Below are positions 36,471-44,222 of a stretch of 64,000 nt of DNA, piece after piece (the first letter of the stretch is position 1; each line of letters begins with the position of its first letter). The notes under the pieces are model-generated. The model ran no database searches, was not told the origin of the DNA, and worked only from the letters and a program-made list of their open reading frames with translations. This DNA is from an uncultured Roseobacter sp. (GTDB lineage: Bacteria; Pseudomonadota; Alphaproteobacteria; Rhodobacterales; Rhodobacteraceae): assembly GCF_947491795.1 (NCBI RefSeq), contig NZ_CANLKW010000002.1, positions 174,001-238,000 of the forward strand, given 5' to 3'. The position numbers and the translations under genes were made by a program.

Positions 36471-37121
36471 TCAGACCGGTTTGAAAACATTCTCAGCGGG
36501 CTGGTAAAACTCCAGACCACCCTCACCAATATCTGTCCACAACCCGTGCAGTGTCAGTGTCGAGGATGCCACGCGGTCGCTGACAAACGGAAACGTCATC
36601 AGGTTTTCCAGACTGGCCACAACTGCATGCTTTTCCAGTTGGCGCGCCTGCTGCCCGGCATCCTTTTCTTCTGCAACCAGGTCATACCAGGGGCGCAGAA
36701 TATCCATCCAGCGGCCGACAAAACTCTGGCTTTCCTCCAGCTCCGGCGCGTTGCCCTGACACATGTCAATGCAGCCGCGTACACCGCCACAGCCCGAGTG
36801 TCCCAGCACTATCAGGTGCGTCACATTCAGCACTGTAACCGCATATTCCACAGCGGCAGACGTACCATGATGGTCCCCGTCGGGCGTAAAGGGTGGCACC
36901 AGGTTGGCGATATTGCGGTGAATAAAAAACTCGCCCTGGTCCGCCCCGAAAATGGAGGTGACGTGAACCCGGCTGTCACAGCAGGAGATAACCATCGCAC
37001 GCGGGTGCTGACCGTCACTCGCCAGCTTTCGATACCATGCCTCGTTGTCCGCATAACCGGTTGCTTTCCAACCGTGATACCTTTGCACAAGGTATCCGGG
37101 GAGTGGTTTGGCCTGTTTCAT
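36471..37121 (-). CDS. Beta-carbonic anhydrase
   Basis: A 216-residue zinc enzyme interconverting CO2 and bicarbonate. Zinc ligands are visible as Cys48 in CCDSRV (Asp49-Arg51 dyad), His108 and Cys111 in LGHSGCGG. The sequence fits type II beta carbonic anhydrases, whose activity depends on pH and bicarbonate. There is no export signal, so it acts in the cytoplasm. It is the first gene of a carbonic anhydrase, permease, PII-like operon. Confidence 0.94.
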   Translation of the reverse strand: MKQAKPLPGYLVQRYHGWKATGYADNEAWYRKLASDGQHPRAMVISCCDSRVHVTSIFGADQGEFFIHRNIANLVPPFTPDGDHHGTSAAVEYAVTVLNVTHLIVLGHSGCGGVRGCIDMCQGNAPELEESQSFVGRWMDILRPWYDLVAEEKDAGQQARQLEKHAVVASLENLMTFPFVSDRVASSTLTLHGLWTDIGEGGLEFYQPAENVFKPV

Positions 37122-37268
37122 CTGTGTTCCGTAAAATTCTGCTGCGGAACCCGATTACCCTGAATACATCTTAAATTCGAGCGAAATCACCCTCTGCTCT
37201 CAACACTTTGGATACAAATATCGTGCGATACCTTTCCCACGCGGTGGGCGCGACTTAGGGTGAATGAA

Positions 37269-37649
37269 ATGGATCAGGTCCTGAACATCAGGCTGAAAGA
37301 GAAAGTGCACGTCGATCAGGACCGTCTCAGTGCACTTTATGCCGAACTGGGAGAGGCCGGAGCAGAGGATGTCGTCTGCCGGGCAATGGAAGAGCTTGCG
37401 CTGCGCCTGTCGCACTGCGGCAGGTTGCATCAGAACGGTACCAGAGAAGACCTGCGCAAATGTGCACGTTCACTCATTGCGATCGCGGATCAGATTGGCA
37501 TGCACGTTCTGGCCCGGGTCTCCGGTGATGTGATCAATGCGATAGACAGCACCGACGAGCCCGCAATCGCAGCCACACTCGCGCGGTTGTTGCGGATCGG
37601 CGAACAATCCCTGACCGCAATCTGGGATCTCCAGGACATTACAATCTGA
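37269..37649 (+). CDS. Small helical protein of unknown function
   Basis: A 126-residue, mostly helical soluble protein, starting at the ATG at 37269 with AGGG upstream (a GTG three codons earlier is an alternative). It has CRAMEELALRLSHCGRLHQ and CARSLIAIADQIGMHVLARVSGDVI, a layout like a four-helix bundle or a histidine phosphotransfer-like domain, but I cannot point to a clear phosphorylatable His. I do not recognise the family. It is divergent from the carbonic anhydrase gene with about 150 bp between them. Confidence 0.65.
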   Translation: MDQVLNIRLKEKVHVDQDRLSALYAELGEAGAEDVVCRAMEELALRLSHCGRLHQNGTREDLRKCARSLIAIADQIGMHVLARVSGDVINAIDSTDEPAIAATLARLLRIGEQSLTAIWDLQDITI

Positions 37650-37714
37650 CAGGTTGCACAGCGCTGCGATCAGGCTAGGCTGACAGGAGACACCTCCTGA
37701 AAGGCCTTTTTGTC

Positions 37715-39097
37715 ATGACCGTAGCATTTGCCGATGCGGAAACTGCACCGCTCCCGCTTTATGTTGTCGACCAGTCTGAATGCGCTGACTGGCTCAGTGC
37801 ACAACCCGAACGCGTTGCCAGATGGGCAGCAGCGAACGGTTTCAAAGGCGCCATCGGGCAGGCACTGGTCATTCCGGATGCAGATGGCGCGCCGACTATG
37901 GCACTGGCAGGGTATGGCACCGATCACAGTCGCCAGCGGGCCAGGTTCCATCTGGCTGCCGCTGCGGCAAAACTGCCCGCGGGGACATATAAAATCGCCT
38001 CTGGCATTCCGGACGACCGGCTGGAACGCGAAGCACTCGGGTGGCTTTTGGCAGGCTACCGCTTTGACCGCTATGCAGAAGCCAGCAGCATGGGTGCCCG
38101 CCTCTCTCCGCCGGACGGTATCGATGTGCAGCGGCTGCAGGCCATCGCAGAGGGCGAAATTCTCACCCGTGACCTGATTAACACGCCCTCGAATGACATG
38201 GGGCCGTCCGAGCTGGAGGACGCCGCCCGTGATCTGGCTGTCCGGCACGGCGCGGCAATTTCGGTCATTCATGGCGAGGACCTGCTGGCGCAGAATTTCC
38301 CGCTGATCCACACAGTCGGGCGCGCCTCCGACCGCAGCCCCCGGCTGATTGACATGCGCTGGGGGGACACCGGTCCCCAGATCACTCTGGTGGGCAAGGG
38401 CGTGTGTTTCGACACCGGCGGTCTGAACCTCAAGCCCGGTGGTTCGATGGCACTGATGAAAAAGGACATGGGCGGGGCAGCGAACGTACTGGGGCTGGCG
38501 CATATGCTTATGGCAACGGCAACCGGCATCCGCCTGCGCGTGCTGATACCAGCTGTTGAGAACGCAGTATCAGCCAACGCGTTCCGGCCCGGTGATATCC
38601 TGCCATCCCGTAAGGGTCTGACCGTGGAAATAAACAACACCGATGCCGAGGGCAGGCTGGTTCTGGCGGATGCACTGGCCCTCGCCCAGGAAGAAAACCC
38701 TGATCTGATTATCTCTATGGCGACGCTGACGGGTGCGGCGCGCGTGGCCGTCGGGCCTGATCTGGCGCCCTACTACTGTGATGACCCGGCCCTGGTGGAA
38801 GCGCTGGAAAATCATGCTGCGCGCACGGATGATCCCGTTTGGCGCATGCCTTTTCATGCTCCTTATGAGGCGATGATTGAGCCTGGCATCGCCGATCTGG
38901 ACAACGCGCCCAAAGGTGGTTTTGCGGGCTCAATCACCGCCGCCCTTTTCCTGCGCCGGTTTGTGGGCGAGAGCACCTATATGCATTTTGACGTGTTCGG
39001 CTGGAATCCGGCAGAGGCACCCGCCCGCGCCAAAGGCGGTACCGGCCAGGCCACGCGCGCACTGCTCGACACCATCGGGCAGATGACAACGCAATGA
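37715..39097 (+). CDS. Leucyl aminopeptidase family (M17) peptidase
   Basis: A 460-residue two-metal aminopeptidase. The catalytic domain (about 180-460) has GKGVCFDTGGLNLKPG, MKKDMGGAANVLG and the signature NTDAEGRLVLADAL with the metal-binding Asp and Glu. It removes N-terminal residues from peptides in the cytoplasm. Its stop overlaps the start of an NlpC/P60 hydrolase gene (ATGA). The pair, conserved in alphaproteobacteria, suggests turnover of wall peptides. A 6-bp hairpin (CAGGAG/CTCCTG, 37684-37699) precedes the start. Confidence 0.93.
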   Translation: MTVAFADAETAPLPLYVVDQSECADWLSAQPERVARWAAANGFKGAIGQALVIPDADGAPTMALAGYGTDHSRQRARFHLAAAAAKLPAGTYKIASGIPDDRLEREALGWLLAGYRFDRYAEASSMGARLSPPDGIDVQRLQAIAEGEILTRDLINTPSNDMGPSELEDAARDLAVRHGAAISVIHGEDLLAQNFPLIHTVGRASDRSPRLIDMRWGDTGPQITLVGKGVCFDTGGLNLKPGGSMALMKKDMGGAANVLGLAHMLMATATGIRLRVLIPAVENAVSANAFRPGDILPSRKGLTVEINNTDAEGRLVLADALALAQEENPDLIISMATLTGAARVAVGPDLAPYYCDDPALVEALENHAARTDDPVWRMPFHAPYEAMIEPGIADLDNAPKGGFAGSITAALFLRRFVGESTYMHFDVFGWNPAEAPARAKGGTGQATRALLDTIGQMTTQ

Positions 39098-39891
39098 CCG
39101 ATCCGCGCACCCGGCCTGATCCGGCACTGGTCAGGCTGGATGAGCCAGCCGCGGTGGCAGTGCCGCTGACGGACCTGCTGCGCAGTCCCGGCGGCCTGCG
39201 TGATCGTCAGCTGCTGATGGGCGCACCGGTGCGCATACTGAACCGCATCAAAGACCATGCGCTGGTCAGATCAGAGACCGATGGCTACTGCGGTTATGTA
39301 CCGACGAGGTCACTCGGGCCCGCTGTGCAGCCGACACATCAAGTGACCCTGCGCACAGCACATGCCTACAGTGCCGCTGATATTAAATCCCCAGAACGCT
39401 GCAGCCTGAGTTTCGGTGCGCGGCTTACGGCCCTGTCAGAAACGGCGACTTTCATAGAAACAGCTGCTGGTTTTGTACCGCGCCAGCAGGTTCACCGGGC
39501 GGACGTTCTGGCAGATGACCCGTCGGCCGTTGCGGCGCTTTTTCTGGGAACACCCTACCTTTGGGGTGGCAACTCGGGCTTTGGCATTGACTGTTCAGGC
39601 CTGGTTCAGGCCGCATGCCTGGCCTGCGGCATACCCTGCCCCGGCGACAGCGATCAGCAGAAACGTGATCTCGGGACACCATTGCCTGCCGGCGCAGCCG
39701 TCAGACGCAACGACCTGTTGTTCTGGAAAGGTCACGTGGCGCTGGTGACAGATGATACCACCCTGATCCACGCAAACGCCGGGCATATGGCCGTTGCATT
39801 TGAACCTATCGAAGAGGCTATCATCCGTATCGAGACACAGGGTGGCGGGGCTGTCACAGCGCACAAACGACTTTCTGTGCAGCCGGGCTGA
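39094..39891 (+). CDS. NlpC/P60 (C40) peptidase with SH3-like domains
   Basis: A 265-residue hydrolase. The N-terminal half holds bacterial SH3-like segments (LLMGAPVRILNRIKDHALVRSETDGYCGYV). The C-terminal NlpC/P60 domain (about 140-265) has the catalytic Cys in GFGIDCSGLVQAAC and the His in GHVALVTDD. Such enzymes cut gamma-D-Glu-diaminopimelate bonds in peptidoglycan peptides. There is no signal peptide, so it likely acts on recycled peptides in the cytoplasm with the adjoining M17 aminopeptidase, to which it is translationally coupled. Confidence 0.9.
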   Translation: MTDPRTRPDPALVRLDEPAAVAVPLTDLLRSPGGLRDRQLLMGAPVRILNRIKDHALVRSETDGYCGYVPTRSLGPAVQPTHQVTLRTAHAYSAADIKSPERCSLSFGARLTALSETATFIETAAGFVPRQQVHRADVLADDPSAVAALFLGTPYLWGGNSGFGIDCSGLVQAACLACGIPCPGDSDQQKRDLGTPLPAGAAVRRNDLLFWKGHVALVTDDTTLIHANAGHMAVAFEPIEEAIIRIETQGGGAVTAHKRLSVQPG

Positions 39892-40239
39892 TTACTCCAC
39901 GGCGCGGATCAGCTTGCGCTCCAGGACCCGCAGAACAGTGCGCAGATCATGACCCCGGCGCATAATCTGCCCGTCCATGCCAACGACGGCGTACATTCCC
40001 TGCTTGTCCCGCAGGCGCGGGCGCTTTTCGATCCGGTAGAGCGGGTTTTCTGCCGTTCTGCGAAACACAGAAAAGACGGCGACCTCGCGCAGGCACGAAA
40101 TGCCATAGTCCCGCCATTCACCGGCAGCAACAAACCGGCCATAAAGTGACAGGATCACCGACAGTTCGGTGCGGTGAAATGCGACCTGCTGAGGCGGCAG
40201 ATGATGAAGATTGCCCGAAGGCGGCACCTGGTAGTTCAT
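39892..40239 (-). CDS. DUF2794 protein
   Basis: A 115-residue basic protein of the alphaproteobacterial DUF2794 family. FHRTELSVILSLYGRFVAAGEWRDYGIS and AVFSVFRRTAENPLYRIEK, then KQGMYAVVGMDGQIMRRG are the conserved stretches. The function is unknown. Its stop abuts that of the convergent NlpC/P60 gene with no gap. Confidence 0.82.
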   Translation of the reverse strand: MNYQVPPSGNLHHLPPQQVAFHRTELSVILSLYGRFVAAGEWRDYGISCLREVAVFSVFRRTAENPLYRIEKRPRLRDKQGMYAVVGMDGQIMRRGHDLRTVLRVLERKLIRAVE

Positions 40240-40353
40240 GGATCAAGAGTTGCGCTGTTCAGCGCTCAAATCAAGCCCTTCATGAAAGGATATACACAGA
40301 GCCTTCCATATGTTACCGATCATGACACAAGGAGTGAAATCGGAAACACATAA

Positions 40354-40806
40354 ATGTCCGGACAGACAACGGATCAGCAGCGCGCTGAAACCTGCGCGCA
40401 CCTCATGATGGAAAAAGACACTGCCAGCCAGAGCCTGGGCATGACCATCGTGTCTGTTGCACCGGGTGCCGCCAGCCTGAGCATGCCAGTGACAGATCAG
40501 ATGCTGAACGGTCATGGTATGTGCCACGGCGGCTTTATTTTCATGCTGGCCGATTCTGCTTTTGCCTTTGCCTGCAATTCCTACAACAGGATCACGGTCG
40601 CACAGCAGAACCAGATCACCTATCTGCAGCCCGGAGCCGCCGGTGATCACCTGACGGCCACCGCGACCGAAGTGTCGCGCAGCGGCCGGTCCGGGGTATA
40701 TGATGTAGAAGTTACCAACCAGAAAAACGAAAAGATTGCCGTTTTCCGTGGCTTGTCCCGCACGGTAAAAGGCCAGCACTACCCGGAAGACGGAGCGCCA
40801 GAATGA
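40354..40806 (+). CDS. paaI: Hydroxyphenylacetyl-CoA thioesterase PaaI
   Basis: A 150-residue hotdog-fold thioesterase. NGHGMCHGGFIFMLADSAFAFACNSYN holds the catalytic Asp region, and LQPGAAGDHLTATATEVSRSGRSGVYDVEV is the typical second half. PaaI releases CoA from dead-end ring-hydroxylated phenylacetyl-CoA products. It overlaps paaK (ATGA), which supports the specific name over a general thioesterase. No paaABCDE genes lie in this window. Confidence 0.92.
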   Translation: MSGQTTDQQRAETCAHLMMEKDTASQSLGMTIVSVAPGAASLSMPVTDQMLNGHGMCHGGFIFMLADSAFAFACNSYNRITVAQQNQITYLQPGAAGDHLTATATEVSRSGRSGVYDVEVTNQKNEKIAVFRGLSRTVKGQHYPEDGAPE

Positions 40807-42098
40807 AAGACCTCACCCCCGATCCGGGCACTCTCGACCCCATCGAAAAAGCCAGCCGCGACGAGATCACAGCGTTGCAGACCGAACGGATGCGCTGGTC
40901 GCTGCAGCACGCCTACGACAATGTCCCGCACTACCGCCAGAGCTTTGATACTGCGGGCGTGCATCCGTCGGATTTCAGGATGCTTTCCGACCTGTCGCGT
41001 TTCCCTTTCACGCAAAAAGCTGATCTTCGGGCAAACTACCCCTTTGGCATGTTTGCCGTGCCACGTGACCAGGTGGCGCGTATCCACGCCTCGTCCGGCA
41101 CCACGGGCCAGCCAACCGTGGTCGGCTATACACAGAATGATCTGACGAACTGGGGTGCCGTAGTGGCCCGTTCGCTGCGTGCCTCTGGCCTGAAACCGGG
41201 TGATCTGCTGCACAATGCTTACGGCTATGGTCTTTTTACCGGCGGGCTGGGCATCCACCTGGGCGCGGACGCTCTGGGGCTGACAACAGTGCCGGTGTCG
41301 GGGGGTATGACCCAGCGCCAGGTGCGCCTGATCGAGGATTTCCGGCCAAAGGGAATCACGGTGACCCCTTCATACGCGCTGTCCGTGCTTGACGAATATG
41401 CAGCGCAGGGCCTCGATCCGCGCGAAAGCCCGCTGGAGGTGGGGATTTTCGGTGCCGAGCCCTGGACCAACGCCATGCGGCAGGAAATAGAGGCCGCCTT
41501 TGACATGCATGCGGTTGATATCTACGGCCTGTCCGAAGTTATGGGTCCCGGCGTCGCAAATGAATGTGTGGAAACCAAAGACGGTCTGCATGTCTGGGAA
41601 GATCACTTTTACCCCGAAATTGTTGACCCCGCGACTGGCGAACCGGTTGCAGAAGGTGAACGGGGGGAGCTGGTCTTTACCTCGCTGACCAAGGAGGCCT
41701 TCCCGATTATCCGCTACCGCACCCGGGATCTGACACGTCTGCTACCGGGGACCGCGCGGTCCATGCGCCGGATGGAAAAGGTGACCGGGCGTTCGGATGA
41801 TATGATCATCCTGCGAGGCGTGAATGTATTTCCCACGCAGATCGAGGAATCGATCATGGCCACGGCAGGACTGGCCCCGCATTTCCAGATCGAACTGTCG
41901 CGCCCGGACCGGATGGACCAGATGGCAGTGCTGTGTGAAGCCGCCGATCAGACTTCAGACAGCGATGCCTTGTCCCGCGCCCTGGCGGATCACATCAAAC
42001 AGACCGTTGGGATATCCGTTTCGGTTACCGTGGGTCCAACGGGCTCTGTGGCGCGCTCACAGGGCAAAGCCGTTCGGATTATCGACAACCGCGGCTGA
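40803..42098 (+). CDS. paaK: Phenylacetate-CoA ligase
   Basis: A 431-residue AMP-forming ligase converting phenylacetate, ATP and CoA to phenylacetyl-CoA. The P-loop-like IHASSGTTGQPTVVGYT is at about 94-110, followed by HNAYGYGLFTGGLG, VDIYGLSEVMGPG and RTRDLTRLLPG; the C-terminal domain has GRSDDMIILRGVNVFPTQIEE. The family length is matched. It is translationally coupled to paaI. Confidence 0.95.
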   Translation: MKDLTPDPGTLDPIEKASRDEITALQTERMRWSLQHAYDNVPHYRQSFDTAGVHPSDFRMLSDLSRFPFTQKADLRANYPFGMFAVPRDQVARIHASSGTTGQPTVVGYTQNDLTNWGAVVARSLRASGLKPGDLLHNAYGYGLFTGGLGIHLGADALGLTTVPVSGGMTQRQVRLIEDFRPKGITVTPSYALSVLDEYAAQGLDPRESPLEVGIFGAEPWTNAMRQEIEAAFDMHAVDIYGLSEVMGPGVANECVETKDGLHVWEDHFYPEIVDPATGEPVAEGERGELVFTSLTKEAFPIIRYRTRDLTRLLPGTARSMRRMEKVTGRSDDMIILRGVNVFPTQIEESIMATAGLAPHFQIELSRPDRMDQMAVLCEAADQTSDSDALSRALADHIKQTVGISVSVTVGPTGSVARSQGKAVRIIDNRG

Positions 42099-42174
42099 AT
42101 AAAGCGCCTTGATCCCCTGCGAAATCTGGTGCTGTTTTCAGCGCCAGACATAACGTCCGTTTTTCTGAGCGGCG

Positions 42175-42182
42175 TTAACCAT
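42175..42182 (+). promoter_or_regulatory. TTAACCAT, candidate CtrA half-site
   Basis: TTAACCAT lies about 118 bases upstream of the VPLPA-CTERM gene in an otherwise AT-rich stretch. It matches the alphaproteobacterial CtrA half-site. Chance occurrence is possible. Confidence 0.3.
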
Positions 42183-42299
42183 ATACTCATATTTATATCA
42201 ATTTTACTTAAACCCAACGGCATCTGGCCGTATACCGACAGCGACGGTAACGCCCTCCTGCATGTTGCACGGGCGGTTTTAACAAGGAGACGTGTTCCG

Positions 42300-42968
42300 A
42301 TGATGAAACACACAATTATTGCGGCCGCTGCAGCCATGACAATGCTTGCAGCAGAAGCCACAGCCGCCACGCTGAGCGGCACGTACACAATCAATATCCG
42401 CAACTTTGACGACAGCGACGCACCGGGTGATGTTGTAACGCGGTCGAACTCCGCTGCAACGCGGTCGAACTTTGACGCACAGGCCATTGACGCCGTGATC
42501 GAATACACCGGCGCGCTGGACTTTGGCATCGGCAGCGGCGGCAGCTCGACAACAACAATCGACAACTTCCTGACCAGCGCAGGCGGCAGCTATTCTGTTG
42601 TGAGCTCCAGCATTGATCTGTCCAGCACCCTGCTGAGCCAGGGCAGCTATGTGACCACCACGTTCTTTGAAATCTTCGGCTCTTTTGCGGGGAATGCACT
42701 GAACGGTCTGATCACACATGACGATGGCATCACGCTCGAAGGCAACAACGTCGGTGGTGGCGTCAGCGCGCCGCCTACGTCCAGAAGGCTCACCGATTTC
42801 ACTGCTGACGCGGGCGATTTCACGCTGCTCTATGCATCTGCAAACGGGAACCCTTCTATCCTGCGCGTCGAAGCCGACATTTCACCTGTGCCGCTTCCGG
42901 CCGGTGCGGTGCTCCTGATGTCAGGTCTTGCCGGTCTGGGCATTGCCCGCCGTCGCAAAAAGTCCTGA
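42300..42968 (+). CDS. VPLPA-CTERM sorted exoprotein
   Basis: A 222-residue protein with a signal peptide (1-23, ending ATA before ATLSG), a Ser/Gly/Thr-rich body, and a C-terminal sorting signal: VPLPAGAVLLMSGLAG, a hydrophobic helix, then RRRKKS. That tripartite tail is the VPLPA-CTERM form of the PEP-CTERM signal recognised by exosortases in Rhodobacterales, where the tail is cleaved and the protein exported or bound to the surface. No exosortase is in the window. The sequence has a direct repeat AATRSNF/TRSNSAATRSNF near residue 50. GGAG is ten bases before the ATG; a terminator follows. Confidence 0.85.
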   Translation: MMKHTIIAAAAAMTMLAAEATAATLSGTYTINIRNFDDSDAPGDVVTRSNSAATRSNFDAQAIDAVIEYTGALDFGIGSGGSSTTTIDNFLTSAGGSYSVVSSSIDLSSTLLSQGSYVTTTFFEIFGSFAGNALNGLITHDDGITLEGNNVGGGVSAPPTSRRLTDFTADAGDFTLLYASANGNPSILRVEADISPVPLPAGAVLLMSGLAGLGIARRRKKS

Positions 42969-42992
42969 TACGCCGGGATCAACAGTTTCAGA

Positions 42993-43021
42993 AAGGGCGC
43001 TCCACCGGGGCGCCCTTTTTT
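42993..43021 (+). terminator. Rho-independent terminator of the VPLPA-CTERM gene
   Basis: AAGGGCGC and GCGCCCTT pair around TCCACCGGG and are followed by a run of T. It starts about 25 bases after the stop. Confidence 0.85.
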
Positions 43022-43150
43022 GTGCTCGATGAAAGCGCGGCCATACTTGATCAGTGTGCACTTCCAGGCATTTCGCATATTATATTGACCCTGCGCCTGC
43101 TGTGTCCGATTGTTCGGCAGCCCGGATAATCCGCATTCTCAAGAGGCAGC

Positions 43151-44200
43151 ATGACAAAGAAGTTCAATCGCCTGGAAGAATTACGCCGGTACGTGGACAA
43201 GAACGATACTGGCATCGAAATTGCACCATACTGTACGCCGATTGCATCCCGAAGAGATGGCTACAACACGATAAATGTCGATGTTTTTCATACGACTACG
43301 ATACGTGAACGTGCGGCGTCAGATGCGTTTGTGGATTCGGAAAAGATGGCGCTTATTGAAGAGGTTGATCTGGTCGGAGACGCCAGTGAACTGGCGGCGC
43401 TGACAGAAAAGCTCCGTGCAGAACATCAGATTGGCTACATCGTTTCTTCGCATAATTTCGAACACCTTCCTAATCCCTTGAAGTTCCTCAAGGATTGCTC
43501 TGAGGTACTTAAAGAAGGCGGTGTTCTGAGCATGGCCGTTCCCGATTTTCGGACCTGCTTTGATCATTTCAGATTCCCGACGCGATTGTCGGACTGGCTG
43601 GAGGCGTATCACAACCCTTTACCGCTGCCAGCGCCATCCCGTATTTTCGAGGCGTCCAGTGTTTACGCAGAATACGCTGATATCGATGACAGGCATCTTG
43701 CATTTAGTATGGACCGCCTGCAGCCAGACCGTTTCGATCCGACCACGAACCTGAGGGAGCAGTATGACGCCTATCTGAACCGACTGAACGGGCCGTTTGA
43801 CTATGTCGACTCGCATTTCAGTGCAATGTTCGGAGAAACCTTTGAACTGATGGTGCGTGACCTTATCTATCTGGGTGAATTGGATCTCGAGGTCCTTGAG
43901 GTCTCAGAAACCTTGGGCCATGAGTTCTTTGTCCACCTTCGCAAATCCAGCCCATCGATAGAACCGGACAGCGCTTTCTTTGAGCGACGCGCGGCTCTGC
44001 TGAAGCAGGTCCAGGCAGGTCTTGGTACCGGCGCTTTTCCAACAGTGCGGGCAAAACAGGTTTTAAAGCTGTCGCACCTGTCACTGAACGGGATCGTGGA
44101 CTTCCGGGCTCTTATGCGGAGAGTTTTCGGGAAAAAGAGCTTTGATCGCCTGCGCGAACTGAATGCAAATCGGCGCGCGCGCCGAAAAAATACCGGTTGA
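43151..44200 (+). CDS. Class I SAM-dependent methyltransferase
   Basis: A 349-residue protein. IEIAPYCTPIASRRDGYNTINVDVF occupies the place of the AdoMet-binding motif I, and SSHNFEHLPNPLKFLKDCSEVLKEGGVLSMAVPD is the motif IV to VI region of type-11 methyltransferases. Similar proteins lie in polysaccharide clusters and modify sugars, but here no glycosyltransferases are nearby. The gene uses more A/T-rich codons than its neighbours, which suggests recent transfer. It is convergent with imuB with 22 bp between the stops. Confidence 0.8.
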   Translation: MTKKFNRLEELRRYVDKNDTGIEIAPYCTPIASRRDGYNTINVDVFHTTTIRERAASDAFVDSEKMALIEEVDLVGDASELAALTEKLRAEHQIGYIVSSHNFEHLPNPLKFLKDCSEVLKEGGVLSMAVPDFRTCFDHFRFPTRLSDWLEAYHNPLPLPAPSRIFEASSVYAEYADIDDRHLAFSMDRLQPDRFDPTTNLREQYDAYLNRLNGPFDYVDSHFSAMFGETFELMVRDLIYLGELDLEVLEVSETLGHEFFVHLRKSSPSIEPDSAFFERRAALLKQVQAGLGTGAFPTVRAKQVLKLSHLSLNGIVDFRALMRRVFGKKSFDRLRELNANRRARRKNTG

Positions 44201-44222
44201 TTTTCTGCGCGCGCGCAGCCGG

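Noticed and set aside
37684..37699. A CAGGAG/CTCCTG hairpin before the M17 aminopeptidase gene.
   Set aside because: It could act as a terminator or translation hairpin, but no T run is adjacent and the arms are only 6 bp, so I did not call it.
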